This document shows, piece by piece, positions 1-7,134 of a stretch of 64,000 bases of DNA (its first letter is position 1; each line of letters opens with the position of its first letter). The stretch comes from Olsenella sp. KH3B4 (lineage in GTDB: Bacteria > Actinomycetota > Coriobacteriia > Coriobacteriales > Atopobiaceae), in the NCBI GenBank assembly GCA_900111695.1, contig FOHD01000003.1, forward strand, positions 186,001 through 250,000, written 5' to 3'. Below the pieces are notes generated by a model that worked only from the letters and a program-made list of their open reading frames with translations, made no database searches and had not been told where the DNA came from. Position numbers and translations under genes: made by a program.

Positions 1-197
1 TTCTCGACCTCCTCGGGAATGTCTGGTGTTGGGCAGGGTGTAGGTCCCGAATACCTTACGCATGTTCCGCAGCTGCTGCTGAGCGAGCGCGGTACCGGAC
101 ACATGCGGTTCTCCCAGCCAGCGTTCGTGAGCAGCCGGGAATAGCGCGTGGCGCCAAAGTGTGAGTAGAACAGGGCGATGTAGTTCGTCTCGGCCAC
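1..197 (-). CDS. DUF3343 (putative Se/S carrier-like) protein, C-terminus beyond window edge
   Basis: The minus strand from a GTG at 197 reads VAETNYIALFYSHFGATRYS and continues to a segment CPVPRSLSSSCGTCVRYSG, which matches the DUF3343 pattern of small Se/S-carrier-like proteins (a PVPR..SSSCG motif). The frame runs open to the left edge, so the gene is cut off after about 65 codons. The GTG lies 10 bases after the tusA stop, giving the order yedE-tusA-DUF3343, typical of the selenium/sulfur trafficking cluster. The extra cysteines (CP, SCGTC) suit a persulfide or selenide carrier. The start is not certain; function is inferred from family and neighbours. Confidence 0.7.
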   Translation of the reverse strand, partial: MAETNYIALFYSHFGATRYSRLLTNAGWENRMCPVPRSLSSSCGTCVRYSGPTPCPTPDIPEEVE

Positions 198-207
198 GGC
201 AGCACGC

Positions 208-417
208 CTATGCCTTGGTGAGGATGAGCTTCCACCCGTCCTGGGTGTCCTCGACGGCTACGGTGTAGCCCTGGCTCTTGCCAAACCTGGTGACGTTCTC
301 GCGGGCGGCAACGGCATCTACCAGCACAATCACACCCTCGGGATCCTCCTTCACGGCGTTTCTGGTAAGCACGACTGGCTCCGGGCAAGAGAGCCCCTGC
401 GCGTCGATGGTCTTCAT
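208..417 (-). CDS. TusA/SirA/YedF-family sulfur carrier protein
   Basis: A 69-residue protein MKTIDAQGLSCPEPVVLTRN with the TusA signature: an N-terminal GLSCPEP loop whose Cys11 carries a persulfide (or selenide), followed by a beta-alpha-beta-alpha-beta core. It corresponds only to the N-terminal domain of the roughly 200-residue selenium-type YedF. It starts 2 bases after the yedE stop, with the AAGGAG ribosome site inside the yedE 3' end, so the two are translationally coupled. It probably passes sulfur or selenium between the YedE channel and cytosolic acceptors. Confidence 0.9.
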   Translation of the reverse strand: MKTIDAQGLSCPEPVVLTRNAVKEDPEGVIVLVDAVAARENVTRFGKSQGYTVAVEDTQDGWKLILTKA

Positions 418-419
418 GG

Positions 420-1502
420 CTACTCCTTTGCGGTCTTGAGGTTGGTGAGGGCGATTACGGCAACAACGACGATGCCGATGACCACGGCAATCATGCCGTT
501 GGTGGTGGGGCCGTCTCCGCTGGCGGCGAGGCCAAAGTTGTGCGCGAACGCTGCGCCAACAAAGAGACCGAGGATGGTAACGGCGCTGTCGGTGTTGCCC
601 TCGCCAGAGAGGATGAGCTGGCGCAGCGGGCAGCCGCCCAGGAGCACGCAGGCAAAGCCGGTGAGGTAGAGGCCCAGGAAGTTCCAGATGCCATCGCTGT
701 GGGCGATGGGCTGGTTCTCAAAGCCCAGGTTGAAGTACGAGGTGCCGGTGGTGGCGGAGAAGATGAGGTTCATGACCAGTGCCGAGACAAGTACGGCAAC
801 AAAGCCCAGGAGTAGACGGTTCTCACGGAAGAGAATCATGTCGCGGATGCCACCCACCATGCAGAAGCGGGTGCGCTGCGCGAGGACGCCCACGATGATG
901 CCGGCTACGAGCGAGATGGCGAGAGGTGCGTGCATCGAGCCGGGGCCCTTCTCGCTAAAGAAGATGAAGGCGGGTGCCGCAATGAGGAGTACAAGGAAAA
1001 CGAGGGCAATTACGGGGAGGATGCCACCCTCGGACTTGGAGACCTTGCGGGTGCGGCTGAGCGAGTAGCCGCGGTTGAGGAAGAACACGCCGGTCGCGAT
1101 GCCGCAGGCAAAGCCCACGAAGGCGACGACGGCGTTAAGGTCTCCGCCAGCGATGCGCAGAATCATGCGGAATGGGCATCCAAGGAACATGAGGGCGCCG
1201 ATCATGGCAAAGAACCCAAGGACAAAGCGGGTCATGGGCGCAGAGCCACCGCGGGGCGAGAATTCCTTGGTGGCCAGGGCGGCAAAAAGGCTGCCAAAGA
1301 TGAGGCCGATGATCTCGGGCCTGATGTACTGGACCACCTCGGCGCGATGGAGGCCAACGCCGCCGGCGGTATCGCGCAGGAAGCAGGCGATGCAGAATCC
1401 CATGTTCTTGGGGTTCCCAAAGAGCACGAGCGACGCGCCTATCACTCCCATGATGACGCCGGCAATAATCGTTATTGCCTTCTCGTTCTTGGTAAGGTTC
1501 AT
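420..1502 (-). CDS. yedE: YedE/YeeE-family selenium/thiosulfate transporter
   Basis: 360 residues, about ten hydrophobic segments. Two family motifs around conserved cysteines are visible: FLGCPFRMILR near residue 107 and GGCPLRQLILSG near residue 291, the thiol-lined pore motifs of YeeE/YedE (TsuA-like) transporters. A short N-terminal hydrophobic helix precedes NPKNMGFCIACFLRD, another family cysteine motif. It is first in a minus-strand operon with tusA and a DUF3343 gene and diverges from a cysteine desulfurase-like gene. The family imports thiosulfate in some members; the SirA/DUF3343/desulfurase neighbourhood is the one associated with selenium metabolism. Substrate is inferred. Confidence 0.88.
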   Translation of the reverse strand: MNLTKNEKAITIIAGVIMGVIGASLVLFGNPKNMGFCIACFLRDTAGGVGLHRAEVVQYIRPEIIGLIFGSLFAALATKEFSPRGGSAPMTRFVLGFFAMIGALMFLGCPFRMILRIAGGDLNAVVAFVGFACGIATGVFFLNRGYSLSRTRKVSKSEGGILPVIALVFLVLLIAAPAFIFFSEKGPGSMHAPLAISLVAGIIVGVLAQRTRFCMVGGIRDMILFRENRLLLGFVAVLVSALVMNLIFSATTGTSYFNLGFENQPIAHSDGIWNFLGLYLTGFACVLLGGCPLRQLILSGEGNTDSAVTILGLFVGAAFAHNFGLAASGDGPTTNGMIAVVIGIVVVAVIALTNLKTAKE

Positions 1503-1609
1503 GCGAAACGTTCCTTTCTACCCGTTCGTGTACAGCTGGGGGACTCATATATAATTGTTTGGGTTCATGAAAATATGTTTGGTATTAGGTGAGAGGTACT
1601 GGTAAACCG
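1503..1609. promoter_or_regulatory. divergent promoter region, yedE / desulfurase
   Basis: The spacer between the two divergent gene starts is AT-rich compared with its flanks (for example CATATATAATTG around 1546-1557) and is the only space for promoters of both transcripts. TATAAT-like strings can be read on either strand. An AGAGG site at 1592-1596 precedes the ATG at 1610. No clear operator dyad was seen. Confidence 0.5.
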
Positions 1610-2770
1610 ATGAACGCGTATTTGGATAACGCTGCCACAACGTTTCCTATACCAGAGTGCGTGCCCCAGGCCATGTACGAGTTCATGACCACGTGCGGCG
1701 CAAACGTGGGCCGTGGCTCATATGCCAGTGCGTTTGACATCGAGGGTGAGGTGCTCGAGACACGCGAGGGGCTGGCCTCGCTGTTTGGCGCGCCAGATGC
1801 CCGAGACATCGCCTTTACCCGCAATGTGACCGAGTCGCTCAACCTCCTGATAAAAGGCCTGCTCCACGACGGAGACCACGTCATTGTCTCCTCCATGGAG
1901 CACAATGCGGTCATGCGGCCGCTTGTCCAGCTGGGGTCTTGCGGCGTGAGCTTCTCGCGCTGTCCGTGTGACGAGACGGGCATGCTGGACGTTGATGCGC
2001 TTGTGGAGTGCCTGCGCCCAAACACGCGCGCCGTGGTGATGCTGCATGCCAGCAACGTTACGGGCACCGTGATGCCTGTGGCCAAGGTGGGTGAATTCTG
2101 CCGCGCACACGGGCTGACGTTTATTCTCGACGCGGCTCAGACTGCGGGCGTGGTGCCCATCGACATGGGGCTCATGGGCGTTGACGCCGTGGCGTTCACG
2201 GGCCACAAGGGGCTCCTCGGTCCGCAGGGCATAGGAGGCGTGGCCGTGACAGAGGAGCTTGCGCATCGCATTGAACCGCTGGTGGTTGGCGGTACGGGCT
2301 CCGTGAGCGACAGGGAGACCATTCCCAGCTTCATGCCGGACCGTCTAGAGGCGGGCACGCCCAACCTGCCGGGAATCGTGGGCCTGCATGCAGCGTTGGG
2401 GTGGCACGCCGCACAGGAGAAGGGCGCCGTGCTGAGACATGAGCTTGGGCTCACGCAGCGGTTCCTCGATGGCCTGGGGCCACTTGAGCGCACGGGGTGC
2501 GTGCGCGTGTGCGGGCGCAATGACGTGGGGGAGCGCGTGGGCGTGGTCTCTCTCGCCACGCCTGGGCGTGACGAGGCCGAGGTAGCGACTCTTCTGGATG
2601 AGCTCTACCACATAAGCGTGCGCGTGGGCCTGCACTGTGCGCCCTCTGCGCACAAGACGATTGGAACCTTCCCAACCGGCACGGTTCGCTTCTCGTTTGG
2701 GTTCTTCAACACCGAGGAGGACGTGGACTGGGCGCTTGTCGCGCTACGGGAGCTTCTGGAGAGGGGCTAG
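1610..2770 (+). CDS. cysteine desulfurase-like aminotransferase class V
   Basis: 386 residues from the ATG at 1610 (MNAYLDNAATTFPIP), preceded by AGAGG; an upstream in-frame GTG at 1589 has no ribosome site and is not chosen. PLP lysine in TGHKGLLGPQGIGG (about residue 199), catalytic-loop cysteine in GLHCAPSAHKTIGTFPTG (about residue 343), and the RFSFGFFNTEEDVD end typical of the short-loop desulfurase family TIGR01977. The family removes sulfur (or selenium) from cysteine/selenocysteine. Divergence from yedE-tusA-DUF3343 suggests it loads the TusA-like carrier or recycles selenium rather than acting as the main SufS. Confidence 0.88.
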   Translation: MNAYLDNAATTFPIPECVPQAMYEFMTTCGANVGRGSYASAFDIEGEVLETREGLASLFGAPDARDIAFTRNVTESLNLLIKGLLHDGDHVIVSSMEHNAVMRPLVQLGSCGVSFSRCPCDETGMLDVDALVECLRPNTRAVVMLHASNVTGTVMPVAKVGEFCRAHGLTFILDAAQTAGVVPIDMGLMGVDAVAFTGHKGLLGPQGIGGVAVTEELAHRIEPLVVGGTGSVSDRETIPSFMPDRLEAGTPNLPGIVGLHAALGWHAAQEKGAVLRHELGLTQRFLDGLGPLERTGCVRVCGRNDVGERVGVVSLATPGRDEAEVATLLDELYHISVRVGLHCAPSAHKTIGTFPTGTVRFSFGFFNTEEDVDWALVALRELLERG

Positions 2771-2893
2771 GGGCGCATCTGGGGTCTCCGAGCGCGTAGA
2801 ACCGTGTGATTATCCAAGAGAGCTGTGGGTGTAGCTGCGACAACGTGCGTGTTGCCGTATCCTTCTTGCATGACCGCGTGAAAGGAACCCTGC

Positions 2894-4540
2894 ATGGCAC
2901 GAAAGCTGACCGACGTCGAGCGTATGAACCTTGATTACTTGAGGGAGGCCCTCTGCCAGGTTCTCGAGCCTTCGCAGAAGAACAAGGCCGCGTCTGTGGC
3001 GAGTGCTCTCGTGCGCGTGCGGGGTGACGTGGTGACGGACGAGGACATCTCGCGGATTGTGGGGAAGTACGGCAAGAACGCCCAGGTGGCGCTCGTCGCT
3101 GCCATTCGCTCCGAGGCGCTCGATCCTGTGGAGGGGCAGGAGGGCGTCTACACGCTCCGCGTTCCGACGCAGGTAGAGGGTGCGGTTGACGTTGCCGAGG
3201 AGGCTGGGGTCGCGGATGCCGAGAAGCCCGAGGAGGCCGGCTCGGCGGCCGCAGCCGAGACCGAGGCGGATTCCGAGCATGCTGCGGATGCCGCTCCTGA
3301 GGCCGAGCCGGGATTCGCTGCCGAGGTTGCGAACGTCGACGCCGCGCCGGCGCCCGAGAGGAGAAAGCCGCGTCGCCACAGGAGGAAGCCGGCGTCTGCG
3401 AGGGAGAGCGAGGAGCCTGCTGAGACGGGCGTCTCGCCTGAGGGGTTGGCCGCGGCCGAAGAGGCTGCGGAGGGCTCCGCAGCCGAGCAGGAGGCCGCAC
3501 CCGCCCGCGAGGCCGCGACGGCGCCCGCGGCTGCGGAGCCCGAGGCCACGACGGCGCCCGAGGCCGCGTCCGCACCGGCCGAGGCCTCCGTGTCCCCGAC
3601 GCCAGCCGAGAAGCCCGGGCGCTCCTCCAGCCCACGCACCCAGCGCGGCCGGCTCCGTCGGTTTGGGAAGGGCGGTCCCTCTCGTCCCATGCAGCTCTCC
3701 GAGGTTCCCTACGTGCGCCGCGGCGGTCCCGCCGAGACCGAGGTCCGCGCCAAGATCCTCGAGCTTGACCAGCGCTTCTGGATGAACGGCTGGCTGCTCA
3801 GCCACCCCGGCGCGTACACGCTCTTCGAGCGCCAGCTCACGGCCATCAACGATGCGCTGGTCAACGGCGCACTTCCTGGCGACATCACGCGAAGGCAGCT
3901 TGCCTACCAGATGGGTGGGGACGAGAAGTTCTTCGAGTACGGATCCGACGGGCACAAGCTCCTGCGCGCGATGGGCATGGAGGACGTCATTCGCCACCGA
4001 CCTATGCCCAAGCCGGACCTTCTCTACCACGCGCCGCGTCGCCGGAAGCACATGCGCGTGCTGGTCACCGAGAACCTTGACCCCTGGCTCGACGTGCACG
4101 ACCTCATGTATGAGGAGGGCCGCACCACCATTCTGGGCGAGCGCATCCATGCGGTGGTGCTGGGTGGCGGCACGCCCATCCTCGAGCACAACCGGCTGGC
4201 GCTGCTGCTTGACACCCTTGGCGCGGATTCCGTCGAGGTGCTCTACTGGGGTGACATAGACCGCGCGGGCATCGACATCATGGTGCGCCTGCGCGATGTC
4301 CTGGGCGCGCACTATCCGTTTGCGCCCTTTGCTCCCGCCTACCAGCTCATGATTGACAAGGCGATGGAGCGCTACCCGGATCCCGCCGACAACGAGCAGA
4401 CCTGTCAGGTGAACCTTGGCATGCCGGACATGTCGCTCATGTGCGAGGGTCTCACCGACGAGGCCACCGCCTACGCGCGCAGTGTGGTTGAGGGCTGCCG
4501 CCTTATCCCCCAGGAAATCCTCACCCGACGCGACCTATGA
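2894..4540 (+). CDS. orphan JetD/DUF2220-like Toprim protein with N-terminal HTH-like domain and Ala/Glu linker
   Basis: 548 residues in three parts. Residues 1-95 look like a helical DNA-binding or HARE-HTH-type domain. Residues 96-255 are an Ala/Glu/Pro-rich disordered linker with two basic patches. Residues 265-548 resemble the C-terminal Toprim domain of Wadjet JetD (DUF2220): an acidic residue in VTENLDP near 391, a VVLGGG strand, and LYWGDIDRAGIDI near 452 carrying the metal-binding DxD. JetD nicks or cuts DNA together with the JetABC SMC complex, but no jetA, jetB or jetC lies nearby. The start ATG has AAAGGAA upstream. The Toprim assignment is fairly firm; a defence role is not shown. 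Confidence 0.65.
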   Translation: MARKLTDVERMNLDYLREALCQVLEPSQKNKAASVASALVRVRGDVVTDEDISRIVGKYGKNAQVALVAAIRSEALDPVEGQEGVYTLRVPTQVEGAVDVAEEAGVADAEKPEEAGSAAAAETEADSEHAADAAPEAEPGFAAEVANVDAAPAPERRKPRRHRRKPASARESEEPAETGVSPEGLAAAEEAAEGSAAEQEAAPAREAATAPAAAEPEATTAPEAASAPAEASVSPTPAEKPGRSSSPRTQRGRLRRFGKGGPSRPMQLSEVPYVRRGGPAETEVRAKILELDQRFWMNGWLLSHPGAYTLFERQLTAINDALVNGALPGDITRRQLAYQMGGDEKFFEYGSDGHKLLRAMGMEDVIRHRPMPKPDLLYHAPRRRKHMRVLVTENLDPWLDVHDLMYEEGRTTILGERIHAVVLGGGTPILEHNRLALLLDTLGADSVEVLYWGDIDRAGIDIMVRLRDVLGAHYPFAPFAPAYQLMIDKAMERYPDPADNEQTCQVNLGMPDMSLMCEGLTDEATAYARSVVEGCRLIPQEILTRRDL

Positions 4541-4567
4541 GACAAAGGGACAGTCCCTTTGTCTCAT
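4537..4567. repeat. perfect 31-bp palindrome over the JetD-like stop codon
   Basis: Arms ATGAGACAAAGGGAC (4537-4551) and GTCCCTTTGTCTCAT (4553-4567) are exact reverse complements around a single A. The TGA stop of the JetD-like gene (4538-4540) is inside the left arm. No T-run follows, so it is not a standard intrinsic terminator, though as RNA it could block 3' exonucleases or end transcription on either strand. It may be a dispersed palindromic repeat; no second copy occurs in this window. Confidence 0.8.
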
Positions 4568-4616
4568 AACGGAATCGTGTCGAATCACCCCGCACTCAAC
4601 AGACGAGGAGAACGCC

Positions 4617-4985
4617 ATGGCCAAGCTGCTCTTTATCGAGTACCCAAAGTGCTCCACCTGCAAGCGCGCCAAGAAGTGGCTGGATGAGCGCGGTGTTGCG
4701 TACACCGACCGCCACATCGTGGAGGAGAACCCCACTGCGGCGGAGCTTGCGGAGTGGCAGGCGCGCTCCGGGCTTCCCGTGCGTCGTTTCTTCAACACCA
4801 GCGGGCAGCTCTACCGACAGCTGGGCGTGAAGGCACAGCTCGATGCGGGGATGAGCGATGCGGAGGCCTTCGATCTTCTCGCCACCAACGGCATGCTGGT
4901 CAAGCGGCCGCTTGTGGTGGGGGAGGACTTCGTGCTTGTCGGCTTCAACGAGGCCGCCTGGGCAGCCCGCCTCGGGCGGGATTGA
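4617..4985 (+). CDS. ArsC/Spx-family thioredoxin-fold protein
   Basis: 122 residues from the ATG at 4617 with GAGGAG six bases before. YPKCSTCKRAKKWLDERG carries the CxxC/CxxxxR-like N-terminal motif of the ArsC/Spx/MgsR family, followed by the expected IVEENPTAAEL, FFNTSGQLYR and LVKRPLVVGEDFVLVGF blocks. This branch (YffB/Spx-like, CxxC) is usually annotated arsenate reductase family protein but lacks proof of arsenate reduction. It may act in thiol redox control. Its TGA stop (4983-4985) lies inside the palindromic repeat that separates it from the convergent next gene. Confidence 0.85.
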   Translation: MAKLLFIEYPKCSTCKRAKKWLDERGVAYTDRHIVEENPTAAELAEWQARSGLPVRRFFNTSGQLYRQLGVKAQLDAGMSDAEAFDLLATNGMLVKRPLVVGEDFVLVGFNEAAWAARLGRD

Positions 4986-5050
4986 GTTCCCCGGCAACGG
5001 GATCCCACTCCCCGGCAATGGAATCCCATTGCCGGGGAGCTTAATCCCGC
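4978..5050. repeat. palindromic intergenic element, long form, between convergent stops
   Basis: Begins GGGATTGAG and ends TTAATCCCGC. The core arms CTCCCCGGCAATGG and CCATTGCCGGGGAG are perfect complements around AATC, with an extra partial left copy (CCCCGGCAACGGGATCCC). The stop codon of the ArsC-like gene (4983-4985) and that of the minus-strand DUF1905-DUF2200 gene (5041-5043) both lie within it. Related copies occur at 14619, 31327 and 36358. It may serve as a shared bidirectional terminator. Confidence 0.85.
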
Positions 5051-5658
5051 GAGCTGCGGCGAAGGACCTTCTCGAGCGGACGACCCTTTGCCAGCTCGTC
5101 CACCAGCTTGTCCAGCACGCGCACCCGGTGCATGGTGGGGTCCTCGACCTGCGCCACGTCCACGCCGCAGACCTTTCCGCCTACCAGCGCTGCGGCGGGG
5201 TTGTACGCCGGCGCGTCGTCCAGCCAGCTGGAGAAGCTCACCGCCTCCAACCGCTCGTCGGTAAGGTCGGCAGCTGTGTAGCCGAGAAGCCACTCAATCA
5301 CGGAAAGCAGCTCCTCTCGGCTCCGGCCCTTGCGCTCGACCTTGGCGGCGAGAAGGTCCACGTATGTCCTTGCCGGCCCGTCCACCTGGGTGCAGACGAG
5401 AGAAACGTCAACCTTCTCGCCTGGCTCCTTTCCAATTGCCGCGCGGATGTCCTTGCGGATGCCCAGCACGTAATTGCGCCCGCCTTCCTCGCGCTTCTCG
5501 GCAACCACGCTACCGTCGTAGGGAACGCCGTCGAAGGTTGCGTGCACCTTGATGCGCCCCGCGCCAAACACGCGCGGAAGGTCGAGAGGGACGTGCACAA
5601 ACGCCCCGTCGATGCCCTCGACTTTCTCGATTGCGGCGCTAAAGCTATAGGTCTTCAC
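5041..5658 (-). CDS. DUF1905-DUF2200 fusion protein
   Basis: 205 residues. Residues 1-95 match the DUF1905 beta-barrel domain (YSFSAAIEKVEG, FVHVPLDLPRVFG, RIKVHATFDGVPYDGSV, YVLGIRKDIRAAIGK). Residues 105-200 match DUF2200 (KVERKGRSREELLSVIEWLLGY..., VCGVDVAQVEDPTMHRVRVLDKLVDELAKGRPLEKVLR). The two domains are usually separate proteins of about 95 and 115 residues. Function is unknown; DUF1905 is often found next to YdeI-like domains in stress or bacteriocin-protection proteins. Start ATG at 5658 has GGGAGG upstream. Confidence 0.8.
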   Translation of the reverse strand: MKTYSFSAAIEKVEGIDGAFVHVPLDLPRVFGAGRIKVHATFDGVPYDGSVVAEKREEGGRNYVLGIRKDIRAAIGKEPGEKVDVSLVCTQVDGPARTYVDLLAAKVERKGRSREELLSVIEWLLGYTAADLTDERLEAVSFSSWLDDAPAYNPAAALVGGKVCGVDVAQVEDPTMHRVRVLDKLVDELAKGRPLEKVLRRSSRD

Positions 5659-5997
5659 GTCTGCTCCTCCCTGCAGCCTTGCGAGAAGTATAGGTTCTGG
5701 TCCCGCTCCGAGTGCCGGCTACGCCCTGGCGCTGGATGCCGCCCGGCATCGGTCGTCGTCCCGGCGCCGGATGTCGCCTGAGTGCCGTTATTGGCAGCAA
5801 GTGCTGCGGAAACCCCCGCTACGGCGCCAATCCGGCGCCACAATGCCCGTTCCCACAGCAACACCGTACGACCCCGGCGGCGCCTATGTTTCGCCGCGCT
5901 ATCCCGCTGGGTCAAGTTTGTTGCCATGTGCCAAACGCTGCTATGACGCACCCCAGGGCATGCTATCTTCCGACCCGTCGACGAGAAGGGAGCAGCC
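5659..5997. other. 339-bp divergent spacer with GGCGCC hairpin repeat
   Basis: Between divergent genes; no convincing gene is seen. Positions 5823-5870 (GGCGCCAATCCGGCGCCACA onward) closely resemble 46924-46970, sharing GGCGCCA, CGGCGCCACAA, GTTCCC, CAGCAAC and CGTACG blocks with one indel, so this is a dispersed repeat. The last 60 bases presumably hold the promoter of the next gene. Confidence 0.55.
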
Positions 5998-7095
5998 ATG
6001 GCGTTCCAGCTACCGGTCTACCACCACCCCGATTTCTCCGCGCTCGGTCTGGACGATGCGCCCAACGTCAGGTGGGGGACCGTCGAGCAGAACGGCGTGA
6101 TACCCGAGGGCTTCCACAGCACGTCAATGTACCCAGAATATTTCAAGATTGATGGCAGCTGGAAGCTTGCTTCCTCTTCTCGCATGGATGCCTGCATCGT
6201 CTTGAGAGACGATGGCACCCTCCACGTGGTCACCGGGCGCCACCTCAAGGAGGGGGACCTGGTCGCGCTGGGACGAAGCGAGGACGGCTCGGAAGGCATC
6301 TACGTTCAAACGGATGGCTTCGAGGACCCGTCTGCGTCCAATGGCGAGAAGTTCGCCTTTCGCCAGGGTCGCAGCCGCGAAACCGCGTACACGCGTGACT
6401 ATGACGACCTTATCGAGCTGTTGAAATACGAGCGTGACCACGGGTTTATCGAATGGGTGATGGGGCCTGCGTTTGCGTTCGACGCAGATTCTCGTCACGC
6501 CATGCAGCGGCTGGTTGAGGAGGGCTACGTCCACGCGCTCTCCGGCGGCAACGCGCTCGCCACGCACGACCTGGAGGGCGCCATGTTCCATACGGCGCTT
6601 GGCCAGGACATCCGCACGCAGCAAAGCATGCCCAACGGTCACTACAACCACCTAGACACCATCAACCGCGTGCGTCGGTCCGGCTCGATTGCGCAATTTG
6701 TTGATGATTACGACCTGCAAGACGGCATCATGTACGCGTGCGTGAAGAAGAACATCCCGTTTCTGCTGGCTGGGTCGATTCGTGACGACGGCCCGCTGCC
6801 GGAGACCATCGCGGACGTGTACGAGTCCCAGCATCAGATTCGCGTGCTTGCGCGCAAGGCGACGACGGTCATCTGCATGGCTACGATGCTGCACACGATC
6901 GCGACCGGCAACATCACGCCCAGCTATCACGTTAATGAGGACGGTGCCGTACGGCCGGTCTACATCTATGCCGTTGACGCCTCGGAGTTTGTCGTCAACA
7001 AGCTGCACGACCGCGGGAGCCTCTCGGCAAAGACGATTGTCACCAACGTGCAAGACTTCATCTTCATTGTGGCCAAGGGGCTGGGCGTGCTCTAG
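5998..7095 (+). CDS. ornithine cyclodeaminase-like protein, TIGR00300 (LOR/SDH, ArgZ/AgrE C-domain) family
   Basis: 365 residues; ATG preceded by GAAGGGAG. The C-terminal two thirds hold the family blocks SGGNALATHDLEGAMFHTALG (residues ~179-200), GIMYACVKKNIPFLLAGSIRDDGPLPETIADVY (~245-280), TMLHTIATGNITPS and VNKLHDRGS. These match the archaeal MJ1480-type NAD-dependent ornithine cyclodeaminase and the C-terminal domain of cyanobacterial AgrE. The N-terminal third resembles the associated LOR domain. The expected reaction is L-ornithine to L-proline plus ammonia. It is monocistronic. The family match is strong; the substrate is from family knowledge. Confidence 0.78.
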   Translation: MAFQLPVYHHPDFSALGLDDAPNVRWGTVEQNGVIPEGFHSTSMYPEYFKIDGSWKLASSSRMDACIVLRDDGTLHVVTGRHLKEGDLVALGRSEDGSEGIYVQTDGFEDPSASNGEKFAFRQGRSRETAYTRDYDDLIELLKYERDHGFIEWVMGPAFAFDADSRHAMQRLVEEGYVHALSGGNALATHDLEGAMFHTALGQDIRTQQSMPNGHYNHLDTINRVRRSGSIAQFVDDYDLQDGIMYACVKKNIPFLLAGSIRDDGPLPETIADVYESQHQIRVLARKATTVICMATMLHTIATGNITPSYHVNEDGAVRPVYIYAVDASEFVVNKLHDRGSLSAKTIVTNVQDFIFIVAKGLGVL

Positions 7096-7134
7096 GGGCT
7101 GCGCGCCGCGGCCGCCCTTCGGGACGTGAGCGCC

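Noticed and set aside
2810..4312. 500-residue minus-strand open frame
   Set aside because: Shadow of the JetD-like gene; low-complexity Arg/Gly/Leu pattern arises from the Ala/Glu linker read backwards.
2894..4540. complete Wadjet defence system
   Set aside because: Neighbours are a desulfurase and an ArsC-like gene; jetA, jetB and jetC are absent.
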